A stretch of DNA of 64,000 nt. It comes from Porticoccus sp041395745. GTDB lineage: Bacteria; Pseudomonadota; Gammaproteobacteria; Pseudomonadales; Porticoccaceae. Below are positions 32,175 through 41,431 of this stretch, piece by piece. Where the stretch lies: assembly GCA_041395745.1 (NCBI GenBank), contig JAWKZV010000001.1, positions 372,001 to 436,000 on the forward strand, in the 5' to 3' direction. The notes beneath the pieces were generated by a model. It ran no database searches. It was not told the origin of the DNA and saw nothing but the letters and a program-made list of their open reading frames with translations. The stretch's first letter is position 1. Every line of letters starts with the position of its first letter. The position numbers and the translations under genes were made by a program.

Positions 32175-33183
32175 GCAACCGAAGGGCAGTGGGGCTGGTG
32201 GTATGTTCAGGCAGTGCCAGCTGTTTTTGCTTGGGACGGGTAACCTGTCGGCTCTGTTGTAACAGCCTTCGTTTATCTTCCCTTTTTCCTTCCTTTTTCC
32301 TTCCTTTTTTAAGAGTCACGCGAATCATTCTCTCTACCCCTGCAAATGGCAGCTCTTCTTCGTTGCTCCAGACGATTTCTGCGGTACCTGTCAGGTGCGC
32401 GGTTTCACCGCTATCGAAATCCATAAAAAGCAGTCCCACCCGTGGTTCCAGGGTCAGGTTGCCGATGGTGTTGAAAAAGTTGTTGCCGGCGTAGTCGGGG
32501 ATCAACAGCCGCTGTTGCCCGTCGAATTTCAGAAAACCCGGTTCCCCGCCCCTGTGCGAGACGTCTACTCCCCGATTGCGGGATTGCCGTCCATCGTTAA
32601 AGGCGCTGGCAATGAAAAAGGTATCGGCGGTAGCGATCATTTCGATTACCCGGTCTGACCAGCGACTGAAGGCTTCCGAGCGGAGTTGCCTGTCGTCGAG
32701 TCGCGGTGGAGGGCAGCGGGTGGTGATGTATTTGGGACAGTTGCCGAAACTCTGGGACACGGTAACGCTGAAGCCGTTGTCGTCCCTGGCTCTGATCACA
32801 CCGTTGCAGCGGTTGCGGCGGCGGGTGATCTGCTGGATGCCTAGCAGGCCCACCAGACAGCCCTGGTTCAGGCTGTCGGCCAGCGGGTCATGACGGGGCA
32901 GACGGATGTGCACATCCAGTTGCGTGGGGGATGGCGAGCGAATAAAACCGGGCTCACCGAACAGGGCAGTTGCCCACAGGTCGCCGGCCTGGTCCTCCGC
33001 ACCGAGGATCAGCATCGGCAGCTGTTCGAACAACTGCCGGTGCTGGTCGGGCATGTGATCGCGAATTAACACTGCACCCATGGCAGTGACTTTATTGCTG
33101 TCTCCGGCGCGGGCGCGTACAGCCAGTTCGCCCGGGTGCCAGGGGTTGTTCAGGTCTTCGGTGTTATCGCGATCAGTCTTCAT
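32149..33183 (-). CDS. Pyridoxamine 5'-phosphate oxidase-family flavoprotein
   Basis: 344 residues. The C-terminal half has the PNPOx split barrel (FFIASAFNDGRQSRNRG, GFLKFDGQQRLLIPDYAGNN, DFDSGETAHLTGTAEIVW). The N-terminal 160 residues form a separate domain. After VTLKKG the chain continues about 50 residues with a basic low-complexity tail (KKEGKREDKRR) coded by a T/C-rich repeat, unusual for the family and overlapping the convergent gene; the natural C-terminus may have been altered. Ten bp after the VOC gene, so probably co-transcribed and controlled by the TetR operators. Cofactor FMN or F420 cannot be settled; substrate unknown. Confidence 0.8.
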   Translation of the reverse strand: MKTDRDNTEDLNNPWHPGELAVRARAGDSNKVTAMGAVLIRDHMPDQHRQLFEQLPMLILGAEDQAGDLWATALFGEPGFIRSPSPTQLDVHIRLPRHDPLADSLNQGCLVGLLGIQQITRRRNRCNGVIRARDDNGFSVTVSQSFGNCPKYITTRCPPPRLDDRQLRSEAFSRWSDRVIEMIATADTFFIASAFNDGRQSRNRGVDVSHRGGEPGFLKFDGQQRLLIPDYAGNNFFNTIGNLTLEPRVGLLFMDFDSGETAHLTGTAEIVWSNEEELPFAGVERMIRVTLKKGRKKEGKREDKRRLLQQSRQVTRPKQKQLALPEHTTSPTALRLPSPQPWWA

Positions 33184-33192
33184 CTGCCATCC

Positions 33193-33603
33193 TCAGTGCA
33201 GGGCAAAGAATTCGACCCGCAAGCCTCCGGGAATGGTGCACATCATGTGGTTGAAATGGGTTTGTCCCAGGGGTTCCGGGCTGAACTCGAAGTTGACGCC
33301 ATCCACCCCGGCCAGTTGCCGGTGCAACTGTTCCAGTGCCGCGGCGTCCCCGACGGCCAGGGCGAAGTGGTGCAGGCCGATGTTGTGGTGGCGGTCAAAG
33401 GGGGTGGCGGAATCCGGGTCTTTTGCCTGCCACAGGGTGAGCATCACAGTACCATCGCTGATGAAAACGGACGGGTAGCTGGGGTCACCACCTACCTCAA
33501 TGAAATTCAACTGCTTCTTGAAGAAGTCGCTGGTCTGTTTGATATCGCGCACGGTCAGGCCGAGATGGTGAATGCCTTTGGTGATATTGACTGCCTGGTT
33601 CAC
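33193..33603 (-). CDS. VOC-superfamily glyoxalase/dioxygenase-like protein
   Basis: 136 residues from a GTG at 33603 with GAGG 8 nt upstream; a TTG at 33639 would overlap the operator region poorly. VOC-fold motifs are GIHHLGLTVRDIKQTSDFF (first metal His), HHNIGLHHFALAV and IPGGLRVEFFALH (Glu ligand). Likely a metal-dependent enzyme acting on a small electrophile. It heads a two-gene unit with the PNPOx gene and faces a TetR gene across two palindromes. Confidence 0.82.
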   Translation of the reverse strand: MNQAVNITKGIHHLGLTVRDIKQTSDFFKKQLNFIEVGGDPSYPSVFISDGTVMLTLWQAKDPDSATPFDRHHNIGLHHFALAVGDAAALEQLHRQLAGVDGVNFEFSPEPLGQTHFNHMMCTIPGGLRVEFFALH

Positions 33604-33644
33604 GGTGATGTCCTCATGGTTGGTGATTGTCTCAAACAATGGTA

Positions 33645-33696
33645 GTGAACAGATCTGTTCACTTGTGTTTCAGCTTAGGTGAACAGATCTGTTCAT
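33645..33696. promoter_or_regulatory. Tandem TetR operators between VOC and TetR genes
   Basis: GTGAACAGATCTGTTCAC (33645-33662) is a perfect 18-bp palindrome. A second copy (33679-33696) differs only in the last base. They are 34 bp apart, about three helical turns, and fill the divergent region before the TetR gene. Confidence 0.82.
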
Positions 33697-33749
33697 GTCA
33701 AGCCCGTAACGCTATAATTCACGAATCGTTGTAAGAGAGACTTCCTGTT

Positions 33750-34298
33750 ATGCAACCGCGCCGACAGCACCTGATCGACACCGCTTACCGGCTGTTCAAC
33801 GAACACGGCTATCACGCCACCGGTATTGACTGGATTCTGGCGGAGTCTGGAGTGTCCAAGGCGACCCTGTACAAGCATTTCCGGAGCAAGGAGGACCTCA
33901 TCCTGGCGGTGTTGCAACAGCGCCATGAGCAGTTGATGGCATTGCTGGAAGGGGCCATTCAGGAGGCGAAGAACAAGGGCGAACAGCCGGTCTTGGCGAT
34001 TTTCGATGTGCTGGATGAATGGTTCGCCACAGAGGGGTTCTTCGGTTGCAACTTCATCAACGCCAGCGCCGAATACAGCACCGCCGGTGACGAGATCCAC
34101 GAGTTTGCCGCCCGCCACAAACGGGATATGGAGCAATTGATTCGGGATAACCTGGATAACGACCCGGATGGTTCCCTGGCGGCGGAACTCGCTCTGCTGG
34201 TGGATGGGGCAGTGGTCTACGCCCATACCCGTGGCGATCGCAACGCAGCAAAACTGGCGAAACGTATGGCGGAGCAGTTGTTGACCGGCCGTGAGTGA
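33750..34298 (+). CDS. TetR-family transcriptional repressor
   Basis: 182 residues. The helix-turn-helix is GIDWILAESGVSKATLYKHF, followed by the ligand domain with conserved LLVDGAVVYAHTRGD near the end. It is divergent from the VOC-PNPOx unit and should bind the two palindromes, repressing both directions until an inducer arrives. The inducer is unknown; the neighbours suggest a reactive small molecule. Confidence 0.86.
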   Translation: MQPRRQHLIDTAYRLFNEHGYHATGIDWILAESGVSKATLYKHFRSKEDLILAVLQQRHEQLMALLEGAIQEAKNKGEQPVLAIFDVLDEWFATEGFFGCNFINASAEYSTAGDEIHEFAARHKRDMEQLIRDNLDNDPDGSLAAELALLVDGAVVYAHTRGDRNAAKLAKRMAEQLLTGRE

Positions 34299-34528
34299 TG
34301 GATAGTAAGCCGTTTTGCTGCTCCAACTATCAGCACAAATGGGATTGAAACCGGGATGACGCTGGGGGTTTGTACCGTTGAGACGCGGTACCAGGCCCCG
34401 CGCTGTCATTAGTGCGCCCCATAATGAGCTGAGGTTCATAGACGTCTGTGGGTGAGGCGATTAAAAACCACTGTGGGTGGCGCTGGCAGGCGCTATGAGA
34501 AGGATCTACTAACAACGTGGAGTAACTT

Positions 34529-35167
34529 ATGTCGCTAGCAGTGATAGGTGCGGGTTTTGGCCGCACCGGCACGATGTCACTCAAAAAGGCTCTGGAGCAG
34601 TTGGGTTTCGGCCCCTGTCATCACATGGAAGAGGTTTTCAAAAATCCCGAACAGTTGCCGTTCTGGCAGCGGGCATCAGGGGGTGAAGCTGTGGACTGGA
34701 GCGAGGTGCTCTCAGGCTATGGCGCCTCCGTGGACTGGCCCAGTGCACATTACTGGAAGCAGCTGGCGGCATTTTACCCCGAGGCCAGGGTAGTGCTGAG
34801 TGTCCGGCCACCGGAGGTATGGTGGGACAGTTTCTCCGGCACCATTAAACAGTTGCTGGAAATGAAAGACGAAATCCCGGATGCGTATCCCGCCGCGGTG
34901 ATCAATATGGCGGACAGCATCGTTCGGGAACAGACCTTCGGCGGCAGTCTGGACAAGGATTCGGTACTGGCTGCATTTCAGCAGCGCATTGATGACGTCA
35001 AACGCACCATTGCGCCAGAACGCCTGCTGGTTTTTGAAGTAACCCAGGGCTGGTCGCCGCTGTGTGAATTCCTGGGCGTGCCGGTTCCACCGGGGGATTT
35101 CCCGCGCACCAACGCCAAAGTGGAGTTCTGGGATATTTTCAGCAGAGGCGCTGAGCCGGAAGCCTGA
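34529..35167 (+). CDS. Sulfotransferase-family protein
   Basis: 212 residues. The 5'-phosphosulfate loop is GAGFGRTGTMSLKKALEQLG (GxGRTGT type), a conserved HHMEEVFKNP follows, and the 3'-phosphate Ser/Arg region is VVLSVRPPEVWWDSF. This P-loop family transfers sulfate from PAPS or acts as a related NTP-binding protein. GGAG precedes the ATG. Acceptor unknown. The preceding 230 bp contain no gene I can see. Confidence 0.82.
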   Translation: MSLAVIGAGFGRTGTMSLKKALEQLGFGPCHHMEEVFKNPEQLPFWQRASGGEAVDWSEVLSGYGASVDWPSAHYWKQLAAFYPEARVVLSVRPPEVWWDSFSGTIKQLLEMKDEIPDAYPAAVINMADSIVREQTFGGSLDKDSVLAAFQQRIDDVKRTIAPERLLVFEVTQGWSPLCEFLGVPVPPGDFPRTNAKVEFWDIFSRGAEPEA

Positions 35168-35181
35168 TCAATTTTCTCTCG

Positions 35182-35211
35182 GACCAAACCGGCAATCCCG
35201 CCGGTTTGGTC
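35182..35211 (+). terminator. Hairpin terminator after the sulfotransferase gene
   Basis: GACCAAACCGG (35182-35192) pairs perfectly with CCGGTTTGGTC (35201-35211). The T-tract is short (TTAAC), so strength is uncertain. Confidence 0.6.
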
Positions 35212-35361
35212 TTAACATGGCCGCCATTTCAGGTAACATTGCCCCTTCATAACCGTCCCGTGCTGGCATACAGGACAGCGCCTTGGACGAACACGCAATC
35301 ACCTGATAAGAGATGAGGCCAAGCCCCTCATCCAACGCTGATATGGCGGAGAGGAAGAGAG

Positions 35362-35733
35362 ATGGAATACGAAGAAGTTAAAGCCCTGCGCGAAGCCTGG
35401 GGCGACAAACCCTGTGATCACCCGGACTTTACTGACGAGATCCTGTTCGGTTCCCGCACTGGCGATTTTATCTGTATCCAGTGTGGCGAATCTTTTACCA
35501 AGCGCGAACGGGATTCCATGAACCGCGCTGGTGCCCACCCCAAGATCACCCGCATGGTTGAGCAGCACAAAATGCTCCAGGAGCGTATTGAGCTGATCAA
35601 TACCCGCAAGAATAAGCTGGAGACCATGGCTGCTGGACTGCAAGGCCAGTCGCCACTGGATGCCCTGCTGATGCAGCAACAGGGTGTGATCACCCTGCTG
35701 GACGAGCTGATTCAGGCCACGGAAAACGGCTGA
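35362..35733 (+). CDS. Conserved Cys/His-motif protein with helical C-terminus
   Basis: 123 residues; GAGGAAGAGAG before the ATG. C18-x-H20 and C38-x2-C41 suggest a single zinc site; after residue 45 a predicted coiled coil follows (MVEQHKMLQERIELINTRKN). No family name comes to mind. A shorter paralogue lies at 27063. A perfect 8-bp hairpin at 35744-35762 follows the stop. The function could be a small DNA- or protein-binding adaptor, but that is inference. Confidence 0.72.
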   Translation: MEYEEVKALREAWGDKPCDHPDFTDEILFGSRTGDFICIQCGESFTKRERDSMNRAGAHPKITRMVEQHKMLQERIELINTRKNKLETMAAGLQGQSPLDALLMQQQGVITLLDELIQATENG

Positions 35734-35743
35734 TCGATTTTCC

Positions 35744-35762
35744 CGGCGGGCATTGCCCGCCG
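35744..35762 (+). terminator. GC-rich hairpin, weak terminator candidate
   Basis: CGGCGGGC (35744-35751) pairs with GCCCGCCG (35755-35762) over a 3-nt loop. No T-tract follows. Confidence 0.35.
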
Positions 35763-35922
35763 CCCGCCAGCGTCGGCTTTCCCACTCCCGCAAAACGTCG
35801 CACTCTGCTATATCTAATCCTGACGGGTAGTATAGATAGTGCCGCTCGTCCGTGGTTTTTTAAGACTCAGGTGGCGAAACGGCTGTTCCCGAAATCCTAC
35901 TCAGGGGTGAGAGCGTTTGTTT

Positions 35923-37212
35923 ATGGCGATCCGACGCGTGGCAGTTTTGTTACTGGTGCTGGCGATTGTCATTCAGTCCGGTTGCGTGTCCGTCCCGAAG
36001 GTCCCCGCCACAAAGTACCAGCCCGGTATGGGCGAAGTGGCTGTGGTGCCGACTATCTTTCAGCCGGAAATCAACTTCGAAGGGTTTGTTCACAATAAGG
36101 GTGAAGGCGCACTGGTCGGAGCGGGCGGGACTTTCCTGGTTTGTATGGGAATGATGGGCCATGGCACCTGTACAGGTTTTATCTGCGGCCCTGCACTGGT
36201 GTTGTGGCTGGGCGTGTGTACAGCGTCCTCCGTGGTGGGCGGTACCGTCGGGGCTGTGGAAGCTCCCAGCGGAGAAGAGCGGCGCAGCGCCGAGCAAAGC
36301 ATGACTTCGGTGCTGGATGCGAAAACCATCCAGGAGTCACTGCGCCTGCAGGTGGAGCTGGCCGCCCAGGAGCGAGATCGGGTCCTGATACCGCTGGCGC
36401 CGCAAGTGATGGACGCTGTACAGCAGCAAAAAGATTACCGGCCGCTGACCGCCGAAGGGGTGGATACTGTATTGGAAGTCACCCTCACCAAAGTGGGCAC
36501 CAACAATGGGGGGATCAATCCACCACTGCGGTTCTACATGGAAGCCGCGGTGCGCCTGGTCAGCACAGCCGATAACCGCGAGTTGATGACCGAGAGCTAC
36601 CGCTACAGCGGCCCGGCCATGAAACTGGCGGAGTGGGCTGCCAATGACGCTGCCGAACTCCTGAAAGCCATAGAAACCGGCTATCAGGTACTGGGCGCAC
36701 AGATCTTCGAAAATACCTTCATGCTCTATCCCTTCCCGGATCGCGACGCACACAGTGCGGGATTTATGGGTGTTGCATTCGGGTTGGCGCCACTCTATCC
36801 CCCCACTCGCGGGGCGTTGACCGGGGACAAGATTATCGGCAGCTACTTTGAGTGGACCACAGTGAATGGCCTCAGGCCCACTTTGCGCTGGCAGCCCTTT
36901 CCCCGTGATGTGGATGTGGCAAAGCAGCCGGAGGACATGGGGCGGATCAGCAATGTGCGCTACGATCTGGTGGTGGCTGAAGAGGTCAACATGGCTCCCG
37001 GCCCGCTGGTGTATCGGCGGGAAGGACTGACCGATGCATCCCACACCTTGAAGGTGACCCTGAAGAAGGGGACACGCTACTTCTGGACGGTAAGGGCGCG
37101 CTTCGAGCTGGATGGCCGCGAACGGTTGACCGAGTGGAGTTCCACTCATTACATCGCCCGTCAGGGCATGACGGCGCCTTCGGTGTATTCCTACCGGTTC
37201 AAGACACCCTGA
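35923..37212 (+). CDS. Putative lipoprotein of unknown function
   Basis: 429 residues from the ATG at 35923 with GGGTGAGAG upstream. The signal peptide ends in a lipobox (VIQSGC), so it is probably an outer-membrane lipoprotein. A glycine-rich hydrophobic stretch (GFICGPALVLWLGVCTASSV, then GGTVGAV) follows at about 75-115. The C-terminal half has repeated beta-like segments (YFEWTTVNGLRPTLRWQPFP, YFWTVRARFELDG) resembling a fibronectin-type fold. No close family recognised. It faces the M14 gene at its 3' end. Confidence 0.75.
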   Translation: MAIRRVAVLLLVLAIVIQSGCVSVPKVPATKYQPGMGEVAVVPTIFQPEINFEGFVHNKGEGALVGAGGTFLVCMGMMGHGTCTGFICGPALVLWLGVCTASSVVGGTVGAVEAPSGEERRSAEQSMTSVLDAKTIQESLRLQVELAAQERDRVLIPLAPQVMDAVQQQKDYRPLTAEGVDTVLEVTLTKVGTNNGGINPPLRFYMEAAVRLVSTADNRELMTESYRYSGPAMKLAEWAANDAAELLKAIETGYQVLGAQIFENTFMLYPFPDRDAHSAGFMGVAFGLAPLYPPTRGALTGDKIIGSYFEWTTVNGLRPTLRWQPFPRDVDVAKQPEDMGRISNVRYDLVVAEEVNMAPGPLVYRREGLTDASHTLKVTLKKGTRYFWTVRARFELDGRERLTEWSSTHYIARQGMTAPSVYSYRFKTP

Positions 37213-37224
37213 TTGCCGGAGTGG

Positions 37225-38556
37225 TTATTCGGCGGGAGTCTCCGCCTCTTTGCCGATGTGGTAGGCGGCAAAACCGGACATCACCACCTGATCCACCGCC
37301 ATGCCGATCACCCGGCCACTGCCCAGCGCCTTGATTTTGAACTGCGCATTGGTGATGGGGTCGGTCACCACACCCAATACCTGGTCCTTGAACACCTGGT
37401 CGCCCAGGGAGATTTTGCTGGAAAGGATGCCGCCGAACTCGGAGCGAATCCAGTAGGTGTCGTAGTACACCGGCTCCGGTTGTCCCCAGGAGAACAGCCG
37501 GGAAATCACGCCCTGTTTTTCCATCAGGCTGTGCAGGCTGTTGACCCCCGCCTTGATCTGGTGCTCCTGGATGCGTGAGGATTCTCCCGCCTCCAGGGTT
37601 ACGGAAATGATTCCGGCGGCGACTGCGGCATTGCGCAGCATGCCGGGTGATCCGGAGCTGTGAACCACGGCAATGCGGTCAAATCCGCGGGTGAACACTG
37701 CGACTTCCGGCACATTCATGTCGGCCCGCAACTGCGGCAGGTTGGTGCGCCGGAAAGAGCCGGTGTGGATATCCACCAGCATGTCGCAGTGGCTGACAAT
37801 CTGTTCGAACAGGGCATTGGCGAAGCGGTCGGCCAGGTGCCCGCGGGGACTGCCGGGAAAGTGCCGGTTCAGGTCCCGGCGATCCGGCAGGTAGCGGCTG
37901 CCCTGCTGAAAACCCTGCAGGTTGACGATGGGGACACCGATCACCTGTCCCGACAGTTCCTGGGGTTTCAGGTCGTAGAGTACCCGGCGGATGATTTCGA
38001 TGCCGTTCAACTCGTCGCCGTGGATGGCACCCACCAGACACAATGTGGGGCCGGCTTTCTCGCCGTTGACCACCAGCACCGGCGTGGGCTGTGACAGCCC
38101 GGCAATCTGGACGCTGGGCGACCAGGCCAGCCGGGTGGAGGTGCCGGGAAGAATTTCATTGCCGAACAGGGTAATGCTGGTAGCTTCAGGCGGGGGCGTC
38201 GGCTCGATTACCGGTTCCTCGGCGGGTGCTTCAGGGCCATCTTCGGGCTTGAGCGGTTCTGCCTCCGGTTTCGGCGCCGGTGCCACTTCCTTCAGGTTAA
38301 TGTTGGGGGCAATCTTGAGCGGTTTGTCCTGGATGGTTGCCGCCTCGTGGAGCAGCCCCTTGATGACGCGTTTGGCTTCCTTGAGGCGCGGGATGGACTG
38401 TTCGATCTCATCGACATCTTCGTCGTCAGTCACCTCTGGCACCGGCTCTTCATTGTCATCCATGTCGCCTTCGGCAAAGGCCCGGGGTGACACAGCAGTC
38501 AGGAGAGTCAGGAGTAAAAGGAAAACAAGGGATGCGTGCAGCGGTCTGAAGAACAT
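37225..38556 (-). CDS. Succinylglutamate desuccinylase/aspartoacylase-family (M14) protein, exported
   Basis: 443 residues. An N-terminal signal peptide (LVFLLLLTLLTAVSPRAFA) and an acidic Pro-rich linker (about 25-150, e.g. EEPVIEPTPPPE) precede a zinc-carboxypeptidase-like domain with GAIHGDELNGIEII (zinc His/Glu), DRRDLNRHFPGSPRG and the later His in MLVDIHTGSF. The C-terminus carries a beta/barrel-sandwich-like part (GDQVFKDQVLGVV). It should act in the periplasm on acylated amino acids or peptides; substrate unknown. Complete. Confidence 0.82.
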   Translation of the reverse strand: MFFRPLHASLVFLLLLTLLTAVSPRAFAEGDMDDNEEPVPEVTDDEDVDEIEQSIPRLKEAKRVIKGLLHEAATIQDKPLKIAPNINLKEVAPAPKPEAEPLKPEDGPEAPAEEPVIEPTPPPEATSITLFGNEILPGTSTRLAWSPSVQIAGLSQPTPVLVVNGEKAGPTLCLVGAIHGDELNGIEIIRRVLYDLKPQELSGQVIGVPIVNLQGFQQGSRYLPDRRDLNRHFPGSPRGHLADRFANALFEQIVSHCDMLVDIHTGSFRRTNLPQLRADMNVPEVAVFTRGFDRIAVVHSSGSPGMLRNAAVAAGIISVTLEAGESSRIQEHQIKAGVNSLHSLMEKQGVISRLFSWGQPEPVYYDTYWIRSEFGGILSSKISLGDQVFKDQVLGVVTDPITNAQFKIKALGSGRVIGMAVDQVVMSGFAAYHIGKEAETPAE

Positions 38557-38804
38557 GGCTCGTCGGATTGGGAAATACTGACCACAGTGTAAAGAACTGC
38601 CGGGGACATTAACACTACCACTCGGACAGGCGTGTGACCCGATTCAGGCTGTTCAGGTTACAACGGTCGCAATTGCCGGTTGACAGTCGGTTGCGGGGAT
38701 TTTTTGCCATGTCTGATGGTGGCGGGGCGCTATCCCGCAGGCAAAGCGTGTATAGTTTTCGGCGAGTAATTTCCTTCCCGAACAATAACAAAAGGACCGC
38801 CCGG

Positions 38805-40208
38805 TTGAAGGACCAGACAGTCGACGACAACAGCATTCCCGATTCCCTGCGCCGCGCCGCTTTCCTGATGGTGCTGATCAATGCCTTTGCCACGCCGATG
38901 ATGCTGTCGGCGGTGAACGTGGCGCTGCCGGGTATCGCCCGTTCCCTGAATATCGATGCGGTGCTGTTGAGTTGGGTGCCGATGGTTTACCTGATGGCCA
39001 GCGCCATGTTTGTGCTGGTATTCGGCCGCCTGGCGGATATGTACGGTCGCAAGCGGGTGTTTCTGCTGGGGACGGTGAGCGTCATTGTCTCTTCAATCCT
39101 GGCCGCGCTGGCAAACAGCGGCGCGATGCTGATCAGTGCCCGCTTCCTGCAGGGTGTCAGTGCCGCCATGCTTTATGCCACCCAGATTGCCATTGTCACG
39201 TCGGTCTTTCCCCCGCAGCAGCGCGGTCGCGCCATCGGCATGACGGTGTCGATGGTCTATCTGGGGCTGACCTTCGGCCCCGCCGCCGGTGGGTTCCTGG
39301 TGGAACATTTCGGTTGGCGGGCCAGTTTCCTGTTGCACCTGCCGCTGTCAGCCGTGGTGTTGGCGATCGCATTCCTCAAGGTGGGCGGGGACTGGAAGGG
39401 GGAATCGGACGGGGCCTTTGATGTCGCAGGGGCGATCAGTTATGGCCTGATGATTGTCTGTGTGTGTATCGGTGCGGCAGGCCTTCCCCAGGGGTATGCT
39501 TTTGTGGCACTGGGGGTGGGTATTGGCTGCCTGCCGGTGTTTGTGTGGCTGAGCCGGCGGGCGGAGAAGCCGCTGCTGGATATCCATCTGTTTTTCAGCA
39601 ACCGGGTATTCAGCCGCTCCAGCCTGGCGGCCTGCATCATGTACACCGCCACTTTTGCTACGGTGGTGCTGGTGGGGTTGTACCTGCAATTCCTGAAAGG
39701 TATGAGCCCAGCCCATGCAGGGCTGTTGATGATGATCCAGCCACTGATCATGGCGTTCCTGTCGCCGCTGTTCGGCCGGCTTTCGGATACGGTAGAACCG
39801 CGGCTGATCGCCTCTCTGGGGATGGGCTCGGCCGGTATTGGCCTGTTGGTGCTGGCCAGCCTCGACAGCGCTGACAGCACAGCCTGGCTGGCTGTCGGGC
39901 TGTTGCTGATCGGGTTGGGATTCAGCCTGTTCTCGTCGCCCAATACCAACGCCATCATGAGTTCTGTGGAGCGCCGTCACTTCGGCACTGCCTCCGCGCT
40001 GGTGGCCACCATGCGAGTGTTGGGACAGATGAACAGCATGATTCTGGTGGCGCTGATGTTCGCGCTGGTGATCGGCCAGGTGGAGATTGTGCCGGAGCAT
40101 TACGGCGCGTTGCAGCAGGCGATCAGCTACTGTTTTGCTGTCGCCGCACTGTTGTGCCTGCCGGGAATCTATTTCTCTGCGGTGCGCGGCACCATTCACA
40201 ACAACTGA
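38805..40208 (+). CDS. MFS drug:H+ antiporter (DHA2-like)
   Basis: About 467 residues from a TTG at 38805 behind AAAAGGA; an ATG at 38709 in frame would add a basic leader. Motif A-like GRLADMYGRKRVF, antiporter motif C-like VYLGLTFGPAAGGFLVEHFGWR, and 14 predicted TM helices. It likely exports drugs or other small compounds through the inner membrane. Gene ends 23 bp before the convergent pqqE end. Start codon is uncertain. Confidence 0.82.
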   Translation: MKDQTVDDNSIPDSLRRAAFLMVLINAFATPMMLSAVNVALPGIARSLNIDAVLLSWVPMVYLMASAMFVLVFGRLADMYGRKRVFLLGTVSVIVSSILAALANSGAMLISARFLQGVSAAMLYATQIAIVTSVFPPQQRGRAIGMTVSMVYLGLTFGPAAGGFLVEHFGWRASFLLHLPLSAVVLAIAFLKVGGDWKGESDGAFDVAGAISYGLMIVCVCIGAAGLPQGYAFVALGVGIGCLPVFVWLSRRAEKPLLDIHLFFSNRVFSRSSLAACIMYTATFATVVLVGLYLQFLKGMSPAHAGLLMMIQPLIMAFLSPLFGRLSDTVEPRLIASLGMGSAGIGLLVLASLDSADSTAWLAVGLLLIGLGFSLFSSPNTNAIMSSVERRHFGTASALVATMRVLGQMNSMILVALMFALVIGQVEIVPEHYGALQQAISYCFAVAALLCLPGIYFSAVRGTIHNN

Positions 40209-40231
40209 GGTGCCGGGCTCGGGGACATGAC

Positions 40232-41431
40232 TCAACCGCGGGCGATAATCCGCGAGTTGCGCTCGTTGCGGTAGAGGAACTGAGAGGGGTCGTCGATGAC
40301 TTGTTCCGCCTTTTGCCGCGCCGCCAGTATCTTGTCGTGATGAGGAGATTTACTGCATACCGGATCGGCGTTGTGTGCGTCGCCTGTGAGCATGTACGCC
40401 TGGCAGTGACAGCCGCCAAAATCTTTTTCCCGCTCGTCGCAACTGCGGCAGGGTTCCTTCATCCACTCCTCGCCACGAAAGTGGTTAAAGCCGGGACTGT
40501 CGTTCCAGATCTGCTGCAATGACATGTCGCGTACGTTGGGGAATTCCAGCGGTAACATCCGGGCACTGTGGCACGGCAGTGCAGTGCCGTCAGGGGCTAC
40601 GGTGAGAAATACCTGCCCCCAGCCGTTCATACAACCCTTGGGTCGTTCCTCGTAGTAATCCGGGGTGACGAAAATTAGTTTGATGGGATGATTCTGTGCC
40701 GCCAGTTTTTCCCGGTACTCGTTGGTGATGCGCTCGGCCCGCTCCAGTTGTGCGCGGGTCGGCAGAAGTTGTTCGATATTTTCAAAGGCCCAGCCGTAGT
40801 ACTGGCAGGTGGCCAGTTCCACATAGTCTGCCTCCAGCTCGACACAGAGTTCGATGATGCGGTCGATCTGGTCGATGTTGTGGCGGTGGGTGACGAAATT
40901 CAGCACCATCGGGTAGCCCTGTGCCTTTACTTCCCGGGCCATGCGCAGCTTCTGTTCGAAGGCTTTCTTCGAACCCGCCAGCATGTTGTTCACCGATTCG
41001 TCGCTGGCCTGGAAGCTGACCTGGATGTGATCGAGGCCGGCCTTGCGGAATTCGGCCATCTTATGTTCGTTGAGGCCGACCCCGGAAGTGATCAGGTTAG
41101 TGTAGTAGCCCATCTCACTGGCGCCGCCTATCAGTTCGAGCAGGTCCTGGCGCACCAACGGCTCGCCGCCGGAGAAGCCCAGTTGCACGGCGCCCATTTG
41201 CCGGCCCTGGCGGAAAACATCCAGCCATTGTTCGGTGCTGAGTTCTTGGCTGTGGTTGGAGAAGTCCAGCGGGTTGGCGCAATAAGGGCATTGCAGTGGG
41301 CAGCGATAGGTCAGTTCCGCCAGCAGCCACAGGGGTTGGCCGTGGGATTTGCCCGCGGCGTGTTGCTGCTCGCCGGCCAGGCCTGACGACAATGTCGGTT
41401 GGGCACTACAGGGTGATCCAGTGCTGCTCAT
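40232..41431 (-). CDS. pqqE: PQQ biosynthesis radical SAM enzyme PqqE
   Basis: 399 residues. The radical SAM motif CPLQCPYC follows LWLLAELTYR; auxiliary-cluster cysteines are in the C-terminal SPASM region (CRSCDEREKDFGGCHCQAY and DPVCSKSPHHDK). It links Glu and Tyr in the PqqA peptide, helped by PqqD. The first 30 residues (rich in Ser and Gly) are longer than in most PqqE. It overlaps pqqD by 26 bp. No pqqA, pqqB or pqqC lies next to it, so those genes must be elsewhere. Confidence 0.93.
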   Translation of the reverse strand: MSSTGSPCSAQPTLSSGLAGEQQHAAGKSHGQPLWLLAELTYRCPLQCPYCANPLDFSNHSQELSTEQWLDVFRQGRQMGAVQLGFSGGEPLVRQDLLELIGGASEMGYYTNLITSGVGLNEHKMAEFRKAGLDHIQVSFQASDESVNNMLAGSKKAFEQKLRMAREVKAQGYPMVLNFVTHRHNIDQIDRIIELCVELEADYVELATCQYYGWAFENIEQLLPTRAQLERAERITNEYREKLAAQNHPIKLIFVTPDYYEERPKGCMNGWGQVFLTVAPDGTALPCHSARMLPLEFPNVRDMSLQQIWNDSPGFNHFRGEEWMKEPCRSCDEREKDFGGCHCQAYMLTGDAHNADPVCSKSPHHDKILAARQKAEQVIDDPSQFLYRNERNSRIIARG

